NCBI GenBank assembly: GCA_945906725.1
Contig: CAMDRI010000024.1
Location: 1 to 45,006, forward strand
Direction: 5' to 3'
DNA: 45,006 nt
Source: Candidatus Kuenenia stuttgartensis
GTDB lineage: Bacteria; Planctomycetota; Planctomycetia; Planctomycetales; Planctomycetaceae
Under the pieces are notes generated by a model, which saw only the letters and a list, made by a program, of their open reading frames with translations, searched no databases and was not told where the DNA came from. The position numbers were made by a program, and so were the translations under genes. Of this stretch, positions 1 to 8,359 are shown one piece after another (the first letter of the stretch is position 1; each line of letters starts with the position of its first letter).

Positions 1-405
1 GCGCGCGGTCAACGACGTCAAGTGCTCGCCCAAACGGATGTAGGTCAGTGTGTCGAGCGTTTCCTTGTCGAAGCCGGCATAGACTGCTACGACGGTATCG
101 CCGCTCCGCAGCAGTTCGTCACTGATCGCTTCCAGCAATGCCTGACTGACTTGGTATTGCCGAGTCTGCGGCTCAATTTGCAGAGGCACGATGGCCACTT
201 CGTCGTCTTTGGCGGCTTGCTGCACGTCGGACTTGTCCGAGGTGACGATCAATCGCGTTTTTTTGAGCGAGTCGCGAATCTCGGCGAAGTTGTACGGCAC
301 CTCGGCCAACATCACGACCGCAACCGCCTCCGTGTCTTCCGCGACTTTGCGCGCGGCGAACAACAGGCTTTCCGACTGGCGCGAAAGTTCGTGACGCTTG
401 ATCAT
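1..405 (-). CDS. DisA_N-like (diadenylate cyclase domain) protein, N-terminal part, cut by window edge
   Basis: An open frame of 135 codons starts at ATG 405-403 and runs off the left edge without a stop. The start has AGGA about 12 bases upstream. The visible part has an early segment rich in helix-formers, then VVAVYAGFDKETLDTLTYIR and RLGEHLTSLTAR. This tail resembles the segment just before the nucleotide-binding core of planctomycete proteins annotated as DisA N-terminal domain proteins (c-di-AMP synthesis); the core itself (DGA and RHR motifs) lies outside the window, so activity cannot be judged. It follows the secreted protein at 426-1343 by 20 bases and is probably co-transcribed with it. 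The family call is from remembered similarity and is moderate. Confidence 0.6.
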   Translation of the reverse strand, partial: MIKRHELSRQSESLLFAARKVAEDTEAVAVVMLAEVPYNFAEIRDSLKKTRLIVTSDKSDVQQAAKDDEVAIVPLQIEPQTRQYQVSQALLEAISDELLRSGDTVVAVYAGFDKETLDTLTYIRLGEHLTSLTAR

Positions 406-425
406 GCGGCGGATAGTCCTGGTGG

Positions 426-1343
426 TTACTTCTCTCGATTCGCGAGTTTCGGATTTGGGACGAGGCGTTCGGACTGCGTCATCACGGTATTGACCAGCGT
501 GTTAGGGCCGATGCCGTTGAGGACTTGGCTTTCCATCCGCATCTCGCGCGAGACGATCTGACCGCGTTGGTGATCGAAGATGATTTTACCGGTGAGCAGT
601 CGTGCGGTGATTTGCATCTCGATCAATGGATCACGGAGCGGCGTCAAGCAGGAGGTCTGTAATTCGATCTCGGCTAGCGCCCCCTCCAGCTTCAGCAGCC
701 GGTATTCGCGACGCAGTGTGACCCCTTGTTTGAGCGTCTTGTCCAGTTTCGCAATCGCTTCAAATTCGTCTTTCCAGGTGTCACCGACTCGCACCGGATG
801 ATCCGGGAAGACGATCAGAAAATTCAGCGTGGGATCATCCTTGAAGTCTTTGGAGACCTTTCCGTCGCCGGTCACGCTGTCCGCCACGAGGAGTTTTCCG
901 TTGGGGGCAAATTTGATTCGCACCAGTGGCTTGCCCACAGTCGCCAGCAGAGGGCGGTATTCGGCCGGGCAACCGTCCGGTCCATCGGCCGAGTCGAATT
1001 TCGACTCCGCGTCATCGTCTTGCTGGCTGGTCATGCGCGTGCGGTCGATGATCGGCTCGACGAGTGCGTTGCCGTTTACATCAACGGAGATGACTCGCAG
1101 ATGTTTGTTGGCAATCGTTTGGCTGACCAACTTCCGTTTGAGGTTCGGCAGCCGAAAGTCCATCGTCATGTTCTGTTTGTATTCGAGATGCAGCGCTTCG
1201 CTGGGATGGAACTGATAGGCCAGCCGCACCGCTTCGCCTTCGGCTGCCGCCAATTCGCGGACGATCACGCCGAGGCTGACCAGACAGAATGCCAGCCAGA
1301 ATCCTCGGCGAAATCTGGTACTGAGCGGTGGTGCGTCGTCCAT
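426..1343 (-). CDS. Secreted protein of unknown function (305 aa)
   Basis: The frame starts at ATG 1343 with AAGGA about 10 bases upstream. Residues about 12-34 form a positively led hydrophobic segment ending in an Ala-rich stretch (LAAAEG), which looks like a signal peptide. The rest is a soluble, beta-rich protein with no catalytic motif that I recognise. It contains segments such as RIKFAPNGKLLVADS, VFPDHPVRVGDTWKDEF and ARLLTGKIIFDHQRGQIVSR. This pattern (a measured quantity, then a late 'converted to' strand set) is seen in planctomycete periplasmic proteins of the DUF6263 type, but I am not certain of that family. It lies 57 bases after the lipoprotein gene and just before the DisA_N-like gene, all on one strand. 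Confidence 0.8.
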   Translation of the reverse strand: MDDAPPLSTRFRRGFWLAFCLVSLGVIVRELAAAEGEAVRLAYQFHPSEALHLEYKQNMTMDFRLPNLKRKLVSQTIANKHLRVISVDVNGNALVEPIIDRTRMTSQQDDDAESKFDSADGPDGCPAEYRPLLATVGKPLVRIKFAPNGKLLVADSVTGDGKVSKDFKDDPTLNFLIVFPDHPVRVGDTWKDEFEAIAKLDKTLKQGVTLRREYRLLKLEGALAEIELQTSCLTPLRDPLIEMQITARLLTGKIIFDHQRGQIVSREMRMESQVLNGIGPNTLVNTVMTQSERLVPNPKLANREK

Positions 1344-1400
1344 TGATGGAATCCTTGGTCGCGTGGATGACTTCGGACGAGAGGGCCGAACGGCGACGAG

Positions 1401-3308
1401 TTAGCGCTGGCCGCTGGCCGGTTTGATTTCTTCTCGTGGCTGTTTGCCGACGCCGAAGGAGGCGATGTGCAATCGCAAGTGGCGTTTGAGTTCAATGTGG
1501 TCAAGCGGCATTGTTCCGGTGATCAGCAATAATTCATCGACGACAAATCGGCCCGACTCGCGGACCAGCGTGACTTGAGCACCGAACTTATCGTCGCCCA
1601 GGACCAGCAGTGCTCGGTCATCGCTCTGTTCGACCGAGACCAGCGGGGTGTGCAGGTGCTGAACGATGTCGTGTCCGATATTGGGAATCTTGGGTGTTTG
1701 ATGCCACACCAGCCGGTTGAAGTCGCTGGAAGATTGGCGTTGCAGAGAATCCAACTGCCCCAAGCGCAGGCCAGCGGCGAAATCGAGCACCGGCAACATC
1801 AATTCCAGTGTGGCTTTCAACGAACTGGGGCGGCCAATGGTGGGCAACAGCACGTCATCGACCAGCAGTTCCCCCTGGCGGTCTTGCAGCATGTAGGTCA
1901 AGGCCCGCGTACCTTGCGTGACCGTGACTTCCGTGAGCGACCCAGAGAAGACAGTCGATTGAATCTTGGGAGTTGCGTCTTCGATTTCTCTGAGCGGCAT
2001 CTCATGCACCAGTCCGGCGTGCAGTGAACGCCACACGCGACGGTCGAAGTCGAGCGACGAACTGGCGCGAAGTGTTTCCAGATCGCGGGATGCCAGCGCT
2101 TCCGCATAGATTTGCACCAGCGCGTGTGCAGTGATGAGCGCGGACAACCGCTTCTCCTGCCGGCTGTCGAGTTCGTACAGGGTTGCTTCTTCGATCAAGT
2201 ACTTCGCCTTGTGATCAGAGTCGTCGGCCTCTTCTCGGAGCAGGCTCAGCTTGAGCACTTCGTTCGGTCCTTCGACCACAAAGTCGGAATGCTTGCCGCG
2301 AAGCTGAGCCTCCTGCGGATCGGTTGTGGAGAAGCCTTGCCAGGCGACATGAATCTGCACGCTGTCGGCCGGCACGTCGCCACTGGGCAGCGTCACATGC
2401 GACAGGTTCGCCGGAGCGAGGCTGCCGCTGTAGAACTTCGGCGTGCAAAGCGATTGCAGACGCGACTTGTCACCCGCCTGATACGCGTTGAGGAACGCCG
2501 TCGCCGTGTGAGTGACTTGTGCCAGTTGCCGCGTGGAGGGAACGGCTTCCTTCTCCTCGCGAGAACTGACTTCGACTTCGTCGACCAGCCAGTGACCATC
2601 AGCACGCTTGGCCGTCAGCCACAGTTCGCCGACCGCGATCGGCAGGCGGACGTGGGCGATGTTTTCATCGAGTTGTGCTCGCGGTTGCAGTCGCTTGCCG
2701 GTCTTTTGCTTGCCAATGACTTGCTGCGTCAGCCGGTTCAGATACGCCGGAGACAGCGGTCGCAGCGTCTCCGCGAATTCGGGAGTGACCGTGCGGAGCA
2801 CGTCGTCGCGGTCGCCATCTTTCCAGGCGTCGAGGAATTCACGCACCGAAAGCAGCAGGTCCATTTGCTCGGTGACCGATTTCGTGGCCGTGACGCCATC
2901 TTTTTTCTGCTTGAGATAAATGTCATCGACAACCCACTTCTTGGTCTGTGGGTCGAGCTTCAATTGATACTTCAGCTTCTGCTTGGATTCGCCGACCATG
3001 ACGGTGACACGTTTGAGCGTCTCCGAGACTTGCTCGACCTTGTCGATCTCCAGATCGCCGGTCGGCAGTCGCAGGAGTTTGAGGTCGTCCAGTGCCTCGT
3101 CTTTTCGCAACGCCCGCTCCTCAAACCCCGTTGAGGTTGCGTTCTTGATCTTCTGCATGTCGTTGCTTTGCAGCGCAATGCCGAACTGCTCAATGGCGCG
3201 CGTCTCGACGACATTGGCGCAGCCGGAAAGGCTCAGCCAACCGAGGCACAACACCAGCCAGCAGGCATTCGATCCGCAGTGACGCGGGGGACTCAAGGGA
3301 CTACGCAT
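1401..3308 (-). CDS. Lipoprotein with about five tandem similar modules (635 aa)
   Basis: The start is taken at ATG 3308 because it gives a clean lipoprotein signal: MRSP, a hydrophobic core LVLCLGWLSL, then the lipobox LSGC. The frame is open further upstream to 3743, but that part has no protein character and overlaps the next gene. After the lipid anchor the protein consists of about five units of roughly 100-130 residues. Each begins with a helical stretch (for example REFLDAWKDGDRDDVLRTVT, TAFLNAYQAGDKSRLQSLCT, ALVQIYAEALASRDLETLRA) and ends with strands carrying VDD or VDE (WVVDDIYL, WLVDEVEV, LLVDDVLL, FVVDELLL). This helix-then-sheet build is like NTF2/SnoaL-type folds; that is inference. 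No catalytic residues are evident. It probably sits in the envelope. Confidence 0.82.
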   Translation of the reverse strand: MRSPLSPPRHCGSNACWLVLCLGWLSLSGCANVVETRAIEQFGIALQSNDMQKIKNATSTGFEERALRKDEALDDLKLLRLPTGDLEIDKVEQVSETLKRVTVMVGESKQKLKYQLKLDPQTKKWVVDDIYLKQKKDGVTATKSVTEQMDLLLSVREFLDAWKDGDRDDVLRTVTPEFAETLRPLSPAYLNRLTQQVIGKQKTGKRLQPRAQLDENIAHVRLPIAVGELWLTAKRADGHWLVDEVEVSSREEKEAVPSTRQLAQVTHTATAFLNAYQAGDKSRLQSLCTPKFYSGSLAPANLSHVTLPSGDVPADSVQIHVAWQGFSTTDPQEAQLRGKHSDFVVEGPNEVLKLSLLREEADDSDHKAKYLIEEATLYELDSRQEKRLSALITAHALVQIYAEALASRDLETLRASSSLDFDRRVWRSLHAGLVHEMPLREIEDATPKIQSTVFSGSLTEVTVTQGTRALTYMLQDRQGELLVDDVLLPTIGRPSSLKATLELMLPVLDFAAGLRLGQLDSLQRQSSSDFNRLVWHQTPKIPNIGHDIVQHLHTPLVSVEQSDDRALLVLGDDKFGAQVTLVRESGRFVVDELLLITGTMPLDHIELKRHLRLHIASFGVGKQPREEIKPASGQR

Positions 3309-3406
3309 ATTGCCATCCCTAGCACAGACGAGACACGAGAGGACAGTGACCAGTCGTCCGAGACCGGTCGGAGGGGAGCGGCTTGTCCCAGATTTTCCGA
3401 AGAGGG

Positions 3407-4489
3407 TCAAGATGGAGGTTTCAGCACCAGCATCGACGGCTCGCTTGAAGTGACAAAATCGCCGACATCCTGGTTCGAGCGTCTCCGCCAGATGAACCCA
3501 TCGAGGACGTAATGCGTGATCTGCGGAACCGCCAGCAACGGCACGAGCAACTGATCCCAACCGCCAATGTTCCAAACGGGACCGAACAACCACGACCGGT
3601 CGTGCCAGACGCCGCAGTCCCAGAGAAGTTCCTCGGCATAGGCCAGCAGCCACAGTAAGCCCAGGAATTGCCACCAGCGCCATCCGAGTCGTCGGCTGGC
3701 CGGGGGCGCTGAGGATTCGGTGCGGTCGGCCGATTGAAACCACGCAACCAAGACCATGTACGGCACGCCGTGCGTGATGACGTTCGTCACCGTGAAGGCA
3801 TAGTCCGAGTTAAGTCCGACAATCCCGACGTACCAGCACAACGCCGTCGTCGCGACCACGAGGTCTTTGCCCGGATTGAATCGTCGCTGCCAGATCGCTC
3901 GGTACGCCGAGCGAGTGGCGTACACCCCCAACGCTCCCCAATAGATCGGAGACAGGACTCGTTCTGCGAGCACCGGTACCTCGACGAAATCGGACGCCAC
4001 GAACCATGAGAAACGGCGCGAATGTGAATGCCAAAAGACCAGCGGATAAATCGTCGCCAGATAAATTGCCGCCGAGTCGATGGCTCGATTGAGTCCGTCG
4101 CGTTCGCCAGCTTTGGCTCGATACAGTGCGACCCAGCCGGATTGCTGGCGGACAAAATGAAACACGGCGACGTACGCCAGCGTTCGCCAAAATAGACTTG
4201 CACCTTCGGAATACAACGCCGCTCCGATTCCGAATGCCAGCAGCGGCACCAGTCCGTACAGCCAGGCACGACGTTGCAGTTCTGTTCGATCGAAGTACAC
4301 ACGGAACCCGGTCGCGTAAACGTGAGCGACGTCGATCAACAACACCGAGACCACCCACATCCAATCGGGCGTCTCCTTTTCCAACCAGCCCAGCGGCCAA
4401 CCCAGAGCCACCAGCAACAACGCCAGGACCGCGCTGCCGCCGAACGTCAGCAGGTCGGACTTCGCAGAGAACAGCCACGGGTAGGACAT
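3407..4489 (-). CDS. Polytopic membrane protein with conserved-looking intramembrane histidines (360 aa)
   Basis: About nine hydrophobic segments span most of the protein (approximately residues 12-35, 43-62, 76-93, 100-122, 140-154, 178-195, 208-226, 231-251, 272-290 and 312-331). Several His residues sit in or beside these helices with nearby polar residues: DVAHVY (H56), FHFVRQQSG (H111), FWHSH (H154, H156), ITHGVPY (H240) and QITHYVLDGF (H326). The spacing is reminiscent of membrane metal enzymes such as desaturases and hydroxylases, but no HxxxH or HxxHH box of those families is present. ATG 4489 lies 7 bases after the stop of the FAD oxidoreductase, so the two are almost certainly one operon. 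I do not recognise a named family. Confidence 0.85.
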   Translation of the reverse strand: MSYPWLFSAKSDLLTFGGSAVLALLLVALGWPLGWLEKETPDWMWVVSVLLIDVAHVYATGFRVYFDRTELQRRAWLYGLVPLLAFGIGAALYSEGASLFWRTLAYVAVFHFVRQQSGWVALYRAKAGERDGLNRAIDSAAIYLATIYPLVFWHSHSRRFSWFVASDFVEVPVLAERVLSPIYWGALGVYATRSAYRAIWQRRFNPGKDLVVATTALCWYVGIVGLNSDYAFTVTNVITHGVPYMVLVAWFQSADRTESSAPPASRRLGWRWWQFLGLLWLLAYAEELLWDCGVWHDRSWLFGPVWNIGGWDQLLVPLLAVPQITHYVLDGFIWRRRSNQDVGDFVTSSEPSMLVLKPPS

Positions 4490-4496
4490 GTTGGGA

Positions 4497-6188
4497 TTAG
4501 GGGCGAGAGTTCAGATCGGCCAGAACTTCGTCGGCGGCGCGGAGGCCGTGATCAAAGGCCTCCTCGAACAGCGCGATACCGCTGAGGTCGGTGTTCGCGA
4601 AATGGATGCGACCGTCGGGCTGAGTGGCTTTACGGCGCTGGTCCGCCGATGGCGGAGTGATGAATCCGGGACGTGGGCGAATCATCGCGTGTCCCCACCG
4701 GAAGACATCCAGCCGAGTGACCAGCGAGCGAATCTCTGGGTGCGGGCGTTCGAGATCCGTGAGGACAACGTCGGCCAAGTCGGACCATTTCGCTTTGAGC
4801 AGTTTCGTTCGCGCGGCTTTGACATTGTCGTCGCAGAGCGGGTGATACCACGTCAGCACGGTCGGCCCGTGATCGTTGCCCGATTGATGCGTCGCGACGA
4901 CGTAGCCCAGCGAGCGGCTGTCGTGAATCACATTGTCCCAACTCAGTGGGAATCCCGACTCGCGCGGGCGGCGGCTGAGATGCACGTTCGCCACCAGCCA
5001 CGAGCCGTATTCAAACGGCTCGGCACTGCGGCCGGTTCGCCCGGAAAATCCCTCAATCAATCGCGGGGCGAGAAACTGCGGAGCGGCGAAGATGACCGAC
5101 TTCGCACGGAAGCCGATCGGCTGTTCCTTCGCCGTGTCGAAGACGAGGACTTCGTAGCCAATCTCGTCAGAGATTGGGGCGTTGTTGCCAACCTCACCCA
5201 ATCTCTGGCGAGATTGGCTACTTTGAATTCGTGTCACGGCCAAGCCAGTCTTCAACCGCGTGCCGGCTTGCGAGGCCAAGTGCTCGACGATCCGACCGTT
5301 CCCTTCCGGCCAGGTCATCAGCGGCTGATGTTCGGCTCCCGGTTCCTTCAGCCGAGCGGCGAAGTACAGCACTCCGGCCCACGCGCTGGTTTGCTCGGCG
5401 GTCAAGCCGTAGTCGTCGCGGCAACTGTAGTCGACCAGCCAGTGCAGCCGTTGCGATGTCCAACCGTGTTGTCGCAGCCACTCAGACATCGACTGCTTGT
5501 CGAGCGCCAAGACTTCTGGATCATCAGTCGCGTGGCGAATTGGGATCGAGAACGCTCGGCGACCGGCCGCGTCGCGCCACGCGGACCAGCGATCAATCTC
5601 TTTTCGAAACGCAGTGAGCTGCGCGAAGTCTTCCTCCGAGGCACCCGTCGCCGGATACAAGCCTTCGATCCATTCTCCGTCCACGAACACTCGCTCATCG
5701 GGGTCGCGACACAAGAACTGTTCGGCGATGACGGGCGATCCGTCGTCGGCCAGCGACTCGACGACTCCCATCTCGTCGAGCAGCCGAATCAGTTCGCGGT
5801 TGTGCGGCAACGGCACCGGCAGGTAGTGAGCACCCCACGGAAATGGAGTCAGCTCGCAACGACCCGATCGCGATGTCCCTCCCGGCTGCAATTCCAATTC
5901 GAGGACGACGAAGTTCTCGCAGCCATTTTGCTTCAATCGCCGCGCCGCCGAGAGACCAGCGACTCCGCTACCGACGATCACCACCCCGACGTCGTGCCAT
6001 TGATCCGTGCTCGGCGGCGGTCGAAAGCCGTCGCGCAGTCGGTGCCCGATCTCCCACGACTGGCTGAGCAAATCTCCCTCCGGCGGCAGACGCGGCGAAG
6101 CCGAACATCCCGACGTAAACAACGCCGGTGCACCCAGCAGCGTCACGATCAATTCGCGGCGAGTGAGCGTCACTTCATCGCTCCCCAT
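4497..6188 (-). CDS. Tat-exported FAD-dependent oxidoreductase, amine-oxidase-like (563 aa)
   Basis: The N-terminus has twin arginines (TRREL, R10-R11), a hydrophobic stretch and a lipobox-like TSGC with Cys28. This suggests Tat export of a folded cofactor enzyme, possibly as a lipoprotein. A Rossmann dinucleotide motif [17 protein letters not shown] lies at about residues 69-85, followed by LELELQPGG for the ribose-binding acid. The C-terminal HFANTDLSG and [16 protein letters not shown] match the FAD-binding closing motif of flavin amine oxidase/phytoene-desaturase-like enzymes. Its start overlaps the end of the spermidine-synthase-like gene by 19 bases, so a polyamine or a polyamine conjugate is a reasonable substrate guess. 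A palindromic repeat pair (5154-5221) encodes residues about 323-345. A GTG six codons in is an alternative start. Confidence 0.9.
   Translation of the reverse strand: MGSDEVTLTRRELIVTLLGAPALFTSGCSASPRLPPEGDLLSQSWEIGHRLRDGFRPPPSTDQWHDVGVVIVGSGVAGLSAARRLKQNGCENFVVLELELQPGGTSRSGRCELTPFPWGAHYLPVPLPHNRELIRLLDEMGVVESLADDGSPVIAEQFLCRDPDERVFVDGEWIEGLYPATGASEEDFAQLTAFRKEIDRWSAWRDAAGRRAFSIPIRHATDDPEVLALDKQSMSEWLRQHGWTSQRLHWLVDYSCRDDYGLTAEQTSAWAGVLYFAARLKEPGAEHQPLMTWPEGNGRIVEHLASQAGTRLKTGLAVTRIQSSQSRQRLGEVGNNAPISDEIGYEVLVFDTAKEQPIGFRAKSVIFAAPQFLAPRLIEGFSGRTGRSAEPFEYGSWLVANVHLSRRPRESGFPLSWDNVIHDSRSLGYVVATHQSGNDHGPTVLTWYHPLCDDNVKAARTKLLKAKWSDLADVVLTDLERPHPEIRSLVTRLDVFRWGHAMIRPRPGFITPPSADQRRKATQPDGRIHFANTDLSGIALFEEAFDHGLRAADEVLADLNSRP
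5154..5221. repeat. Pair of REP-like palindromes inside a coding frame
   Basis: Two 20-base palindromes share identical 8-base arms: CCAATCTC-GTCA-GAGATTGG (5158-5177) and CCAATCTC-TGGC-GAGATTGG (5198-5217). Outer flanks make the whole block an inverted repeat, GTAGCCAATCTC (5154-5165) against GAGATTGGCTAC (5210-5221). The block lies within the FAD oxidoreductase and is read through in frame as a hydrophilic segment of about 22 residues, between strand-like VTRIQ and YEVLVFD. This layout is that of a bacterial interspersed mosaic element inserted in a surface loop. Confidence 0.75.
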
Positions 6189-7714
6189 TCTTGGTCGTAG
6201 TAATGCACCAGCACTTGGTTGTTGAGCTGATTCACTTCCGCCTCGACACGAGCCAGATCGGGCGGCAGATCGAACAGGCTGTTCAAGATTTTGTCAGTCA
6301 AGAATCGCGACGCCCCGCTGAGTTCCGATGACAGGCTCAACGTTTCCGGCAGTGGCGCGGACGAGGCCAAAACAAATCCCCATTCGCCGAATGTCGGCAC
6401 GGCGGCGTGATACGGCCGGACGTGGAAGCCCACCGCTTCGAGCGTCTTCACGATGCACCAATACGACTGCGGTGCGACCAGCGGCGATGTGCATTGCACG
6501 CTGATGACCGCGCCGGCCGTCAGACGCTCACGCAGCATTCGATAAAACCGGGTCGAGTACAACTTGCCGACCGAAAACGTACCGGGATCGGGGAAGTCGA
6601 TGATCGCGGTGTCGAAAGTGATCTCGGTCGTGCGACCGACCCACAGGAAAGCATCTTCGTTGATGATCGTCACGCGGCGATCTTTCAGCGACGAGCGGCT
6701 CAATTCGGCTAGCGGCGGAAAACGATCCGCCAACGAGGTCATGCCGGGATCAAGATCAACCAGCGTGACCGATGCGACCGACGGATATCGCAGAATTTCA
6801 CGCACAGCCAACCCATCGCCGCCGCCAAGTACCAGCACTCGACGCGGTGACTTCACGGACGATAACGCCGGATGCACCAACGCTTCGTGGTAGCGGTGCT
6901 CGTCCACCGAGTTGAATTGCAGATGACCGTTGAGATGCAACTGAAAGCCCCGCGCGTTCCGGGTCAGAACGATCCGCTGATACGGCGTTGTTTCGGCATG
7001 CACAATCGGCTCGCCCAACACTTGTTCTTCGGCCAAAGTCGTCAGGCTGTCGGCTTTGATGATCCCCACGATCAGCAGTCCGATCACGAGACACGCTCGG
7101 CCTCGCAAACCGCTCAGTCCGCGCGACGACAGCAACGGTCGTAACAGGTACGTCCCCCACAAGCCGACCACCGCGTTCAGCAACCCGCACAGCAGCGACG
7201 TTCGCACTAGGCCCAATCTCGGGACGCAGAACATTGGAAATAGCAGCGACGCGAACAATGCTCCGAGATAATCGAACGCCAGCACGCGCGAAACCAGGTC
7301 TTCAAAATCGAGATGCTCTTTCAGCAGCCGCATCAACAGTGGCAATTCCAGCCCGACGAGAGTACCGATCGCGAACACAGTGCCATACAGCACGACTCGA
7401 AACGCTCCGACCGATGAGAAGGCCAGGAACAGGACCGGTGCTGACGCTCCACCGATCAGCGCGACCGCCAACTCGACTTCGATGAAGCAGCGAGCCAGAC
7501 GCTCATCCACGTACCGCGAGATCCATGCCCCGGCTCCCAACGCGGACAGGTAAATGCCGATCACCAACGAGAACTGCGTGACCGAGTCTCCCAGCAGGTA
7601 ACTCGCCAGCGTTCCGGCCAGCAGTTCGTAGACCAACCCACACGACGCGATGATCAGCACGTTGAGGTACAGCAGGAACAACGGCGCACGGTTCATCGAG
7701 TCTTCGGACTGCAT
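6170..7714 (-). CDS. Membrane-fused spermidine synthase-like aminopropyltransferase (514 aa)
   Basis: Residues about 9-220 hold six or seven hydrophobic helices. The C-terminal half (about 230-500) is an aminopropyltransferase fold. It has the acceptor-side motif [15 protein letters not shown] (about 265-279), the decarboxylated-SAM motif [16 protein letters not shown] (GGGDG at 297-301), the acidic VDLDPGM (319-325) and IIDFPDPG with D373/D376 in the place of the usual D-x-x-DP. The expected reaction is transfer of an aminopropyl group from decarboxylated SAM to an amine; a membrane-fused form is known but its acceptor is less certain than for soluble SpeE. ATG 7714 is used; M7 (7696) is an alternative. 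speD lies four genes upstream and can supply the co-substrate. Confidence 0.93.
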   Translation of the reverse strand: MQSEDSMNRAPLFLLYLNVLIIASCGLVYELLAGTLASYLLGDSVTQFSLVIGIYLSALGAGAWISRYVDERLARCFIEVELAVALIGGASAPVLFLAFSSVGAFRVVLYGTVFAIGTLVGLELPLLMRLLKEHLDFEDLVSRVLAFDYLGALFASLLFPMFCVPRLGLVRTSLLCGLLNAVVGLWGTYLLRPLLSSRGLSGLRGRACLVIGLLIVGIIKADSLTTLAEEQVLGEPIVHAETTPYQRIVLTRNARGFQLHLNGHLQFNSVDEHRYHEALVHPALSSVKSPRRVLVLGGGDGLAVREILRYPSVASVTLVDLDPGMTSLADRFPPLAELSRSSLKDRRVTIINEDAFLWVGRTTEITFDTAIIDFPDPGTFSVGKLYSTRFYRMLRERLTAGAVISVQCTSPLVAPQSYWCIVKTLEAVGFHVRPYHAAVPTFGEWGFVLASSAPLPETLSLSSELSGASRFLTDKILNSLFDLPPDLARVEAEVNQLNNQVLVHYYDQEWGAMK

Positions 7715-7729
7715 AGTGGCTGCCTAGTA

Positions 7730-7835
7730 GGTCAGCCTTTCCAGGCTGACCCGATCAACGGTTGGCGTGATTCTGCTCAGACCCGTTCAAAAACGGACGT
7801 CGTTCGCCGTTCGGGTCAGGCTGGAAAGCCTGACC
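7730..7835. repeat. Two long palindromes in inverted pairing, BIME-like
   Basis: The first hairpin is GGTCAGCCT-TTCC-AGGCTGACC (7730-7751). The second is GGTCAGGCT-GGAA-AGCCTGACC (7814-7835). Each has perfect 9-base arms, and each is nearly the reverse complement of the other; the C/G difference in one arm is matched in the other arm, so pairing is kept. They flank about 60 bases in the gap between the DUF350 stop and the spermidine-synthase start. Similar GGTCAGGCT palindromes are common in planctomycete intergenic DNA. They may also act as an attenuator within the operon. Confidence 0.8.
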
Positions 7836-7841
7836 TGCACG

Positions 7842-8138
7842 CTATCCCTGAATCGCCGCCGCGATGATGATCGACATGCCGATGATGACCGCTCCCATGA
7901 TGATCGCCAGCGCGACGTTTTGGTCCTCTTCAATCTCTTTCTTGAGTGAGAACGGCGAGAGCTTGTTCATCAGTTTGAAGCAGACCGCCAGCACGGCGAC
8001 GCCCACCAATGAGAAGATGACTGCCGCCAGCAAGTGCATCCACAACTTCACCGGAGCCGCTCCGTCCAAGACGGCGGTCTCCTCCGCAAAGGCCAATGTG
8101 ACCGGCAGCACCCAGCCGGAAATTGATTCGATACTCAT
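7842..8138 (-). CDS. DUF350 membrane protein (98 aa)
   Basis: The start is ATG 8138, preceded by a strong AGGAGG that lies inside the last codons of the upstream gene; a longer frame with a TTG start is less likely. Three hydrophobic segments are seen: an N-terminal one with an Ala-Phe-Ala end, HLLAAVIFSLVGVAVLAVCF, and a C-terminal LAIIMGAVIIGMSIIIAAA. Between the last two is the charged linker KKEIEEDQN, typical of DUF350 (YjfL-type) proteins. The family has no proven biochemical role. It recurs beside DUF4178 proteins and spermidine-synthase-like genes, as here. The stop of the small upstream gene is 2 bases before the start, so translation is probably coupled. Confidence 0.88.
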   Translation of the reverse strand: MSIESISGWVLPVTLAFAEETAVLDGAAPVKLWMHLLAAVIFSLVGVAVLAVCFKLMNKLSPFSLKKEIEEDQNVALAIIMGAVIIGMSIIIAAAIQG

Positions 8139-8140
8139 CA

Positions 8141-8356
8141 CTATTTGCCTCCTCCCCAAGAGCCGCCTGAACTGCGGCCGTACGACGAGCCGCTTGAATA
8201 ACTTGAATAACCGGGTGAATCGAGGGCGCTGAGAAGATCAGGATACCGCCAACCGCCGATCGCGGCCGCGCAGAAGTAACCGCACGTCAACAAGCCGTAG
8301 GTCAAGTAGCACCAACCGAGTCCCGATATGTTCTTCAACATCAGCCTCTCTCCCAT
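8141..8356 (-). CDS. Small membrane protein with Gly/Ser/Tyr-rich tail (71 aa)
   Basis: ATG 8356 is the first start; M6 (8341) is a second option. Residues about 8-35 form one hydrophobic segment (WCYLTYGLLTCGYFCAAAIG). After a short linker, the last 25 or so residues are almost only Ser, Gly and Tyr with one Arg and a Trp, ending GGSWGGGK. Such tails are seen in small envelope proteins found with DUF4178/DUF350 genes. Its stop lies next to the DUF350 start and its start is 3 bases after the DUF4178 stop, so it belongs to this operon. No enzyme motif is present. A role as scaffold or as the acceptor of a modification is speculation. Confidence 0.75.
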   Translation of the reverse strand: MGERLMLKNISGLGWCYLTYGLLTCGYFCAAAIGGWRYPDLLSALDSPGYSSYSSGSSYGRSSGGSWGGGK

Positions 8357-8359
8357 TCG

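Noticed and set aside
3309..3743. Upstream extension of the lipoprotein frame
   Set aside because: Overlaps the neighbouring membrane protein gene and would hide the lipoprotein signal.
4488..6200. Long plus-strand open frame (570 codons)
   Set aside because: It is antisense to the FAD oxidoreductase, which has clear motifs and an operon context. Its own protein has no fold-like pattern and very high Arg.
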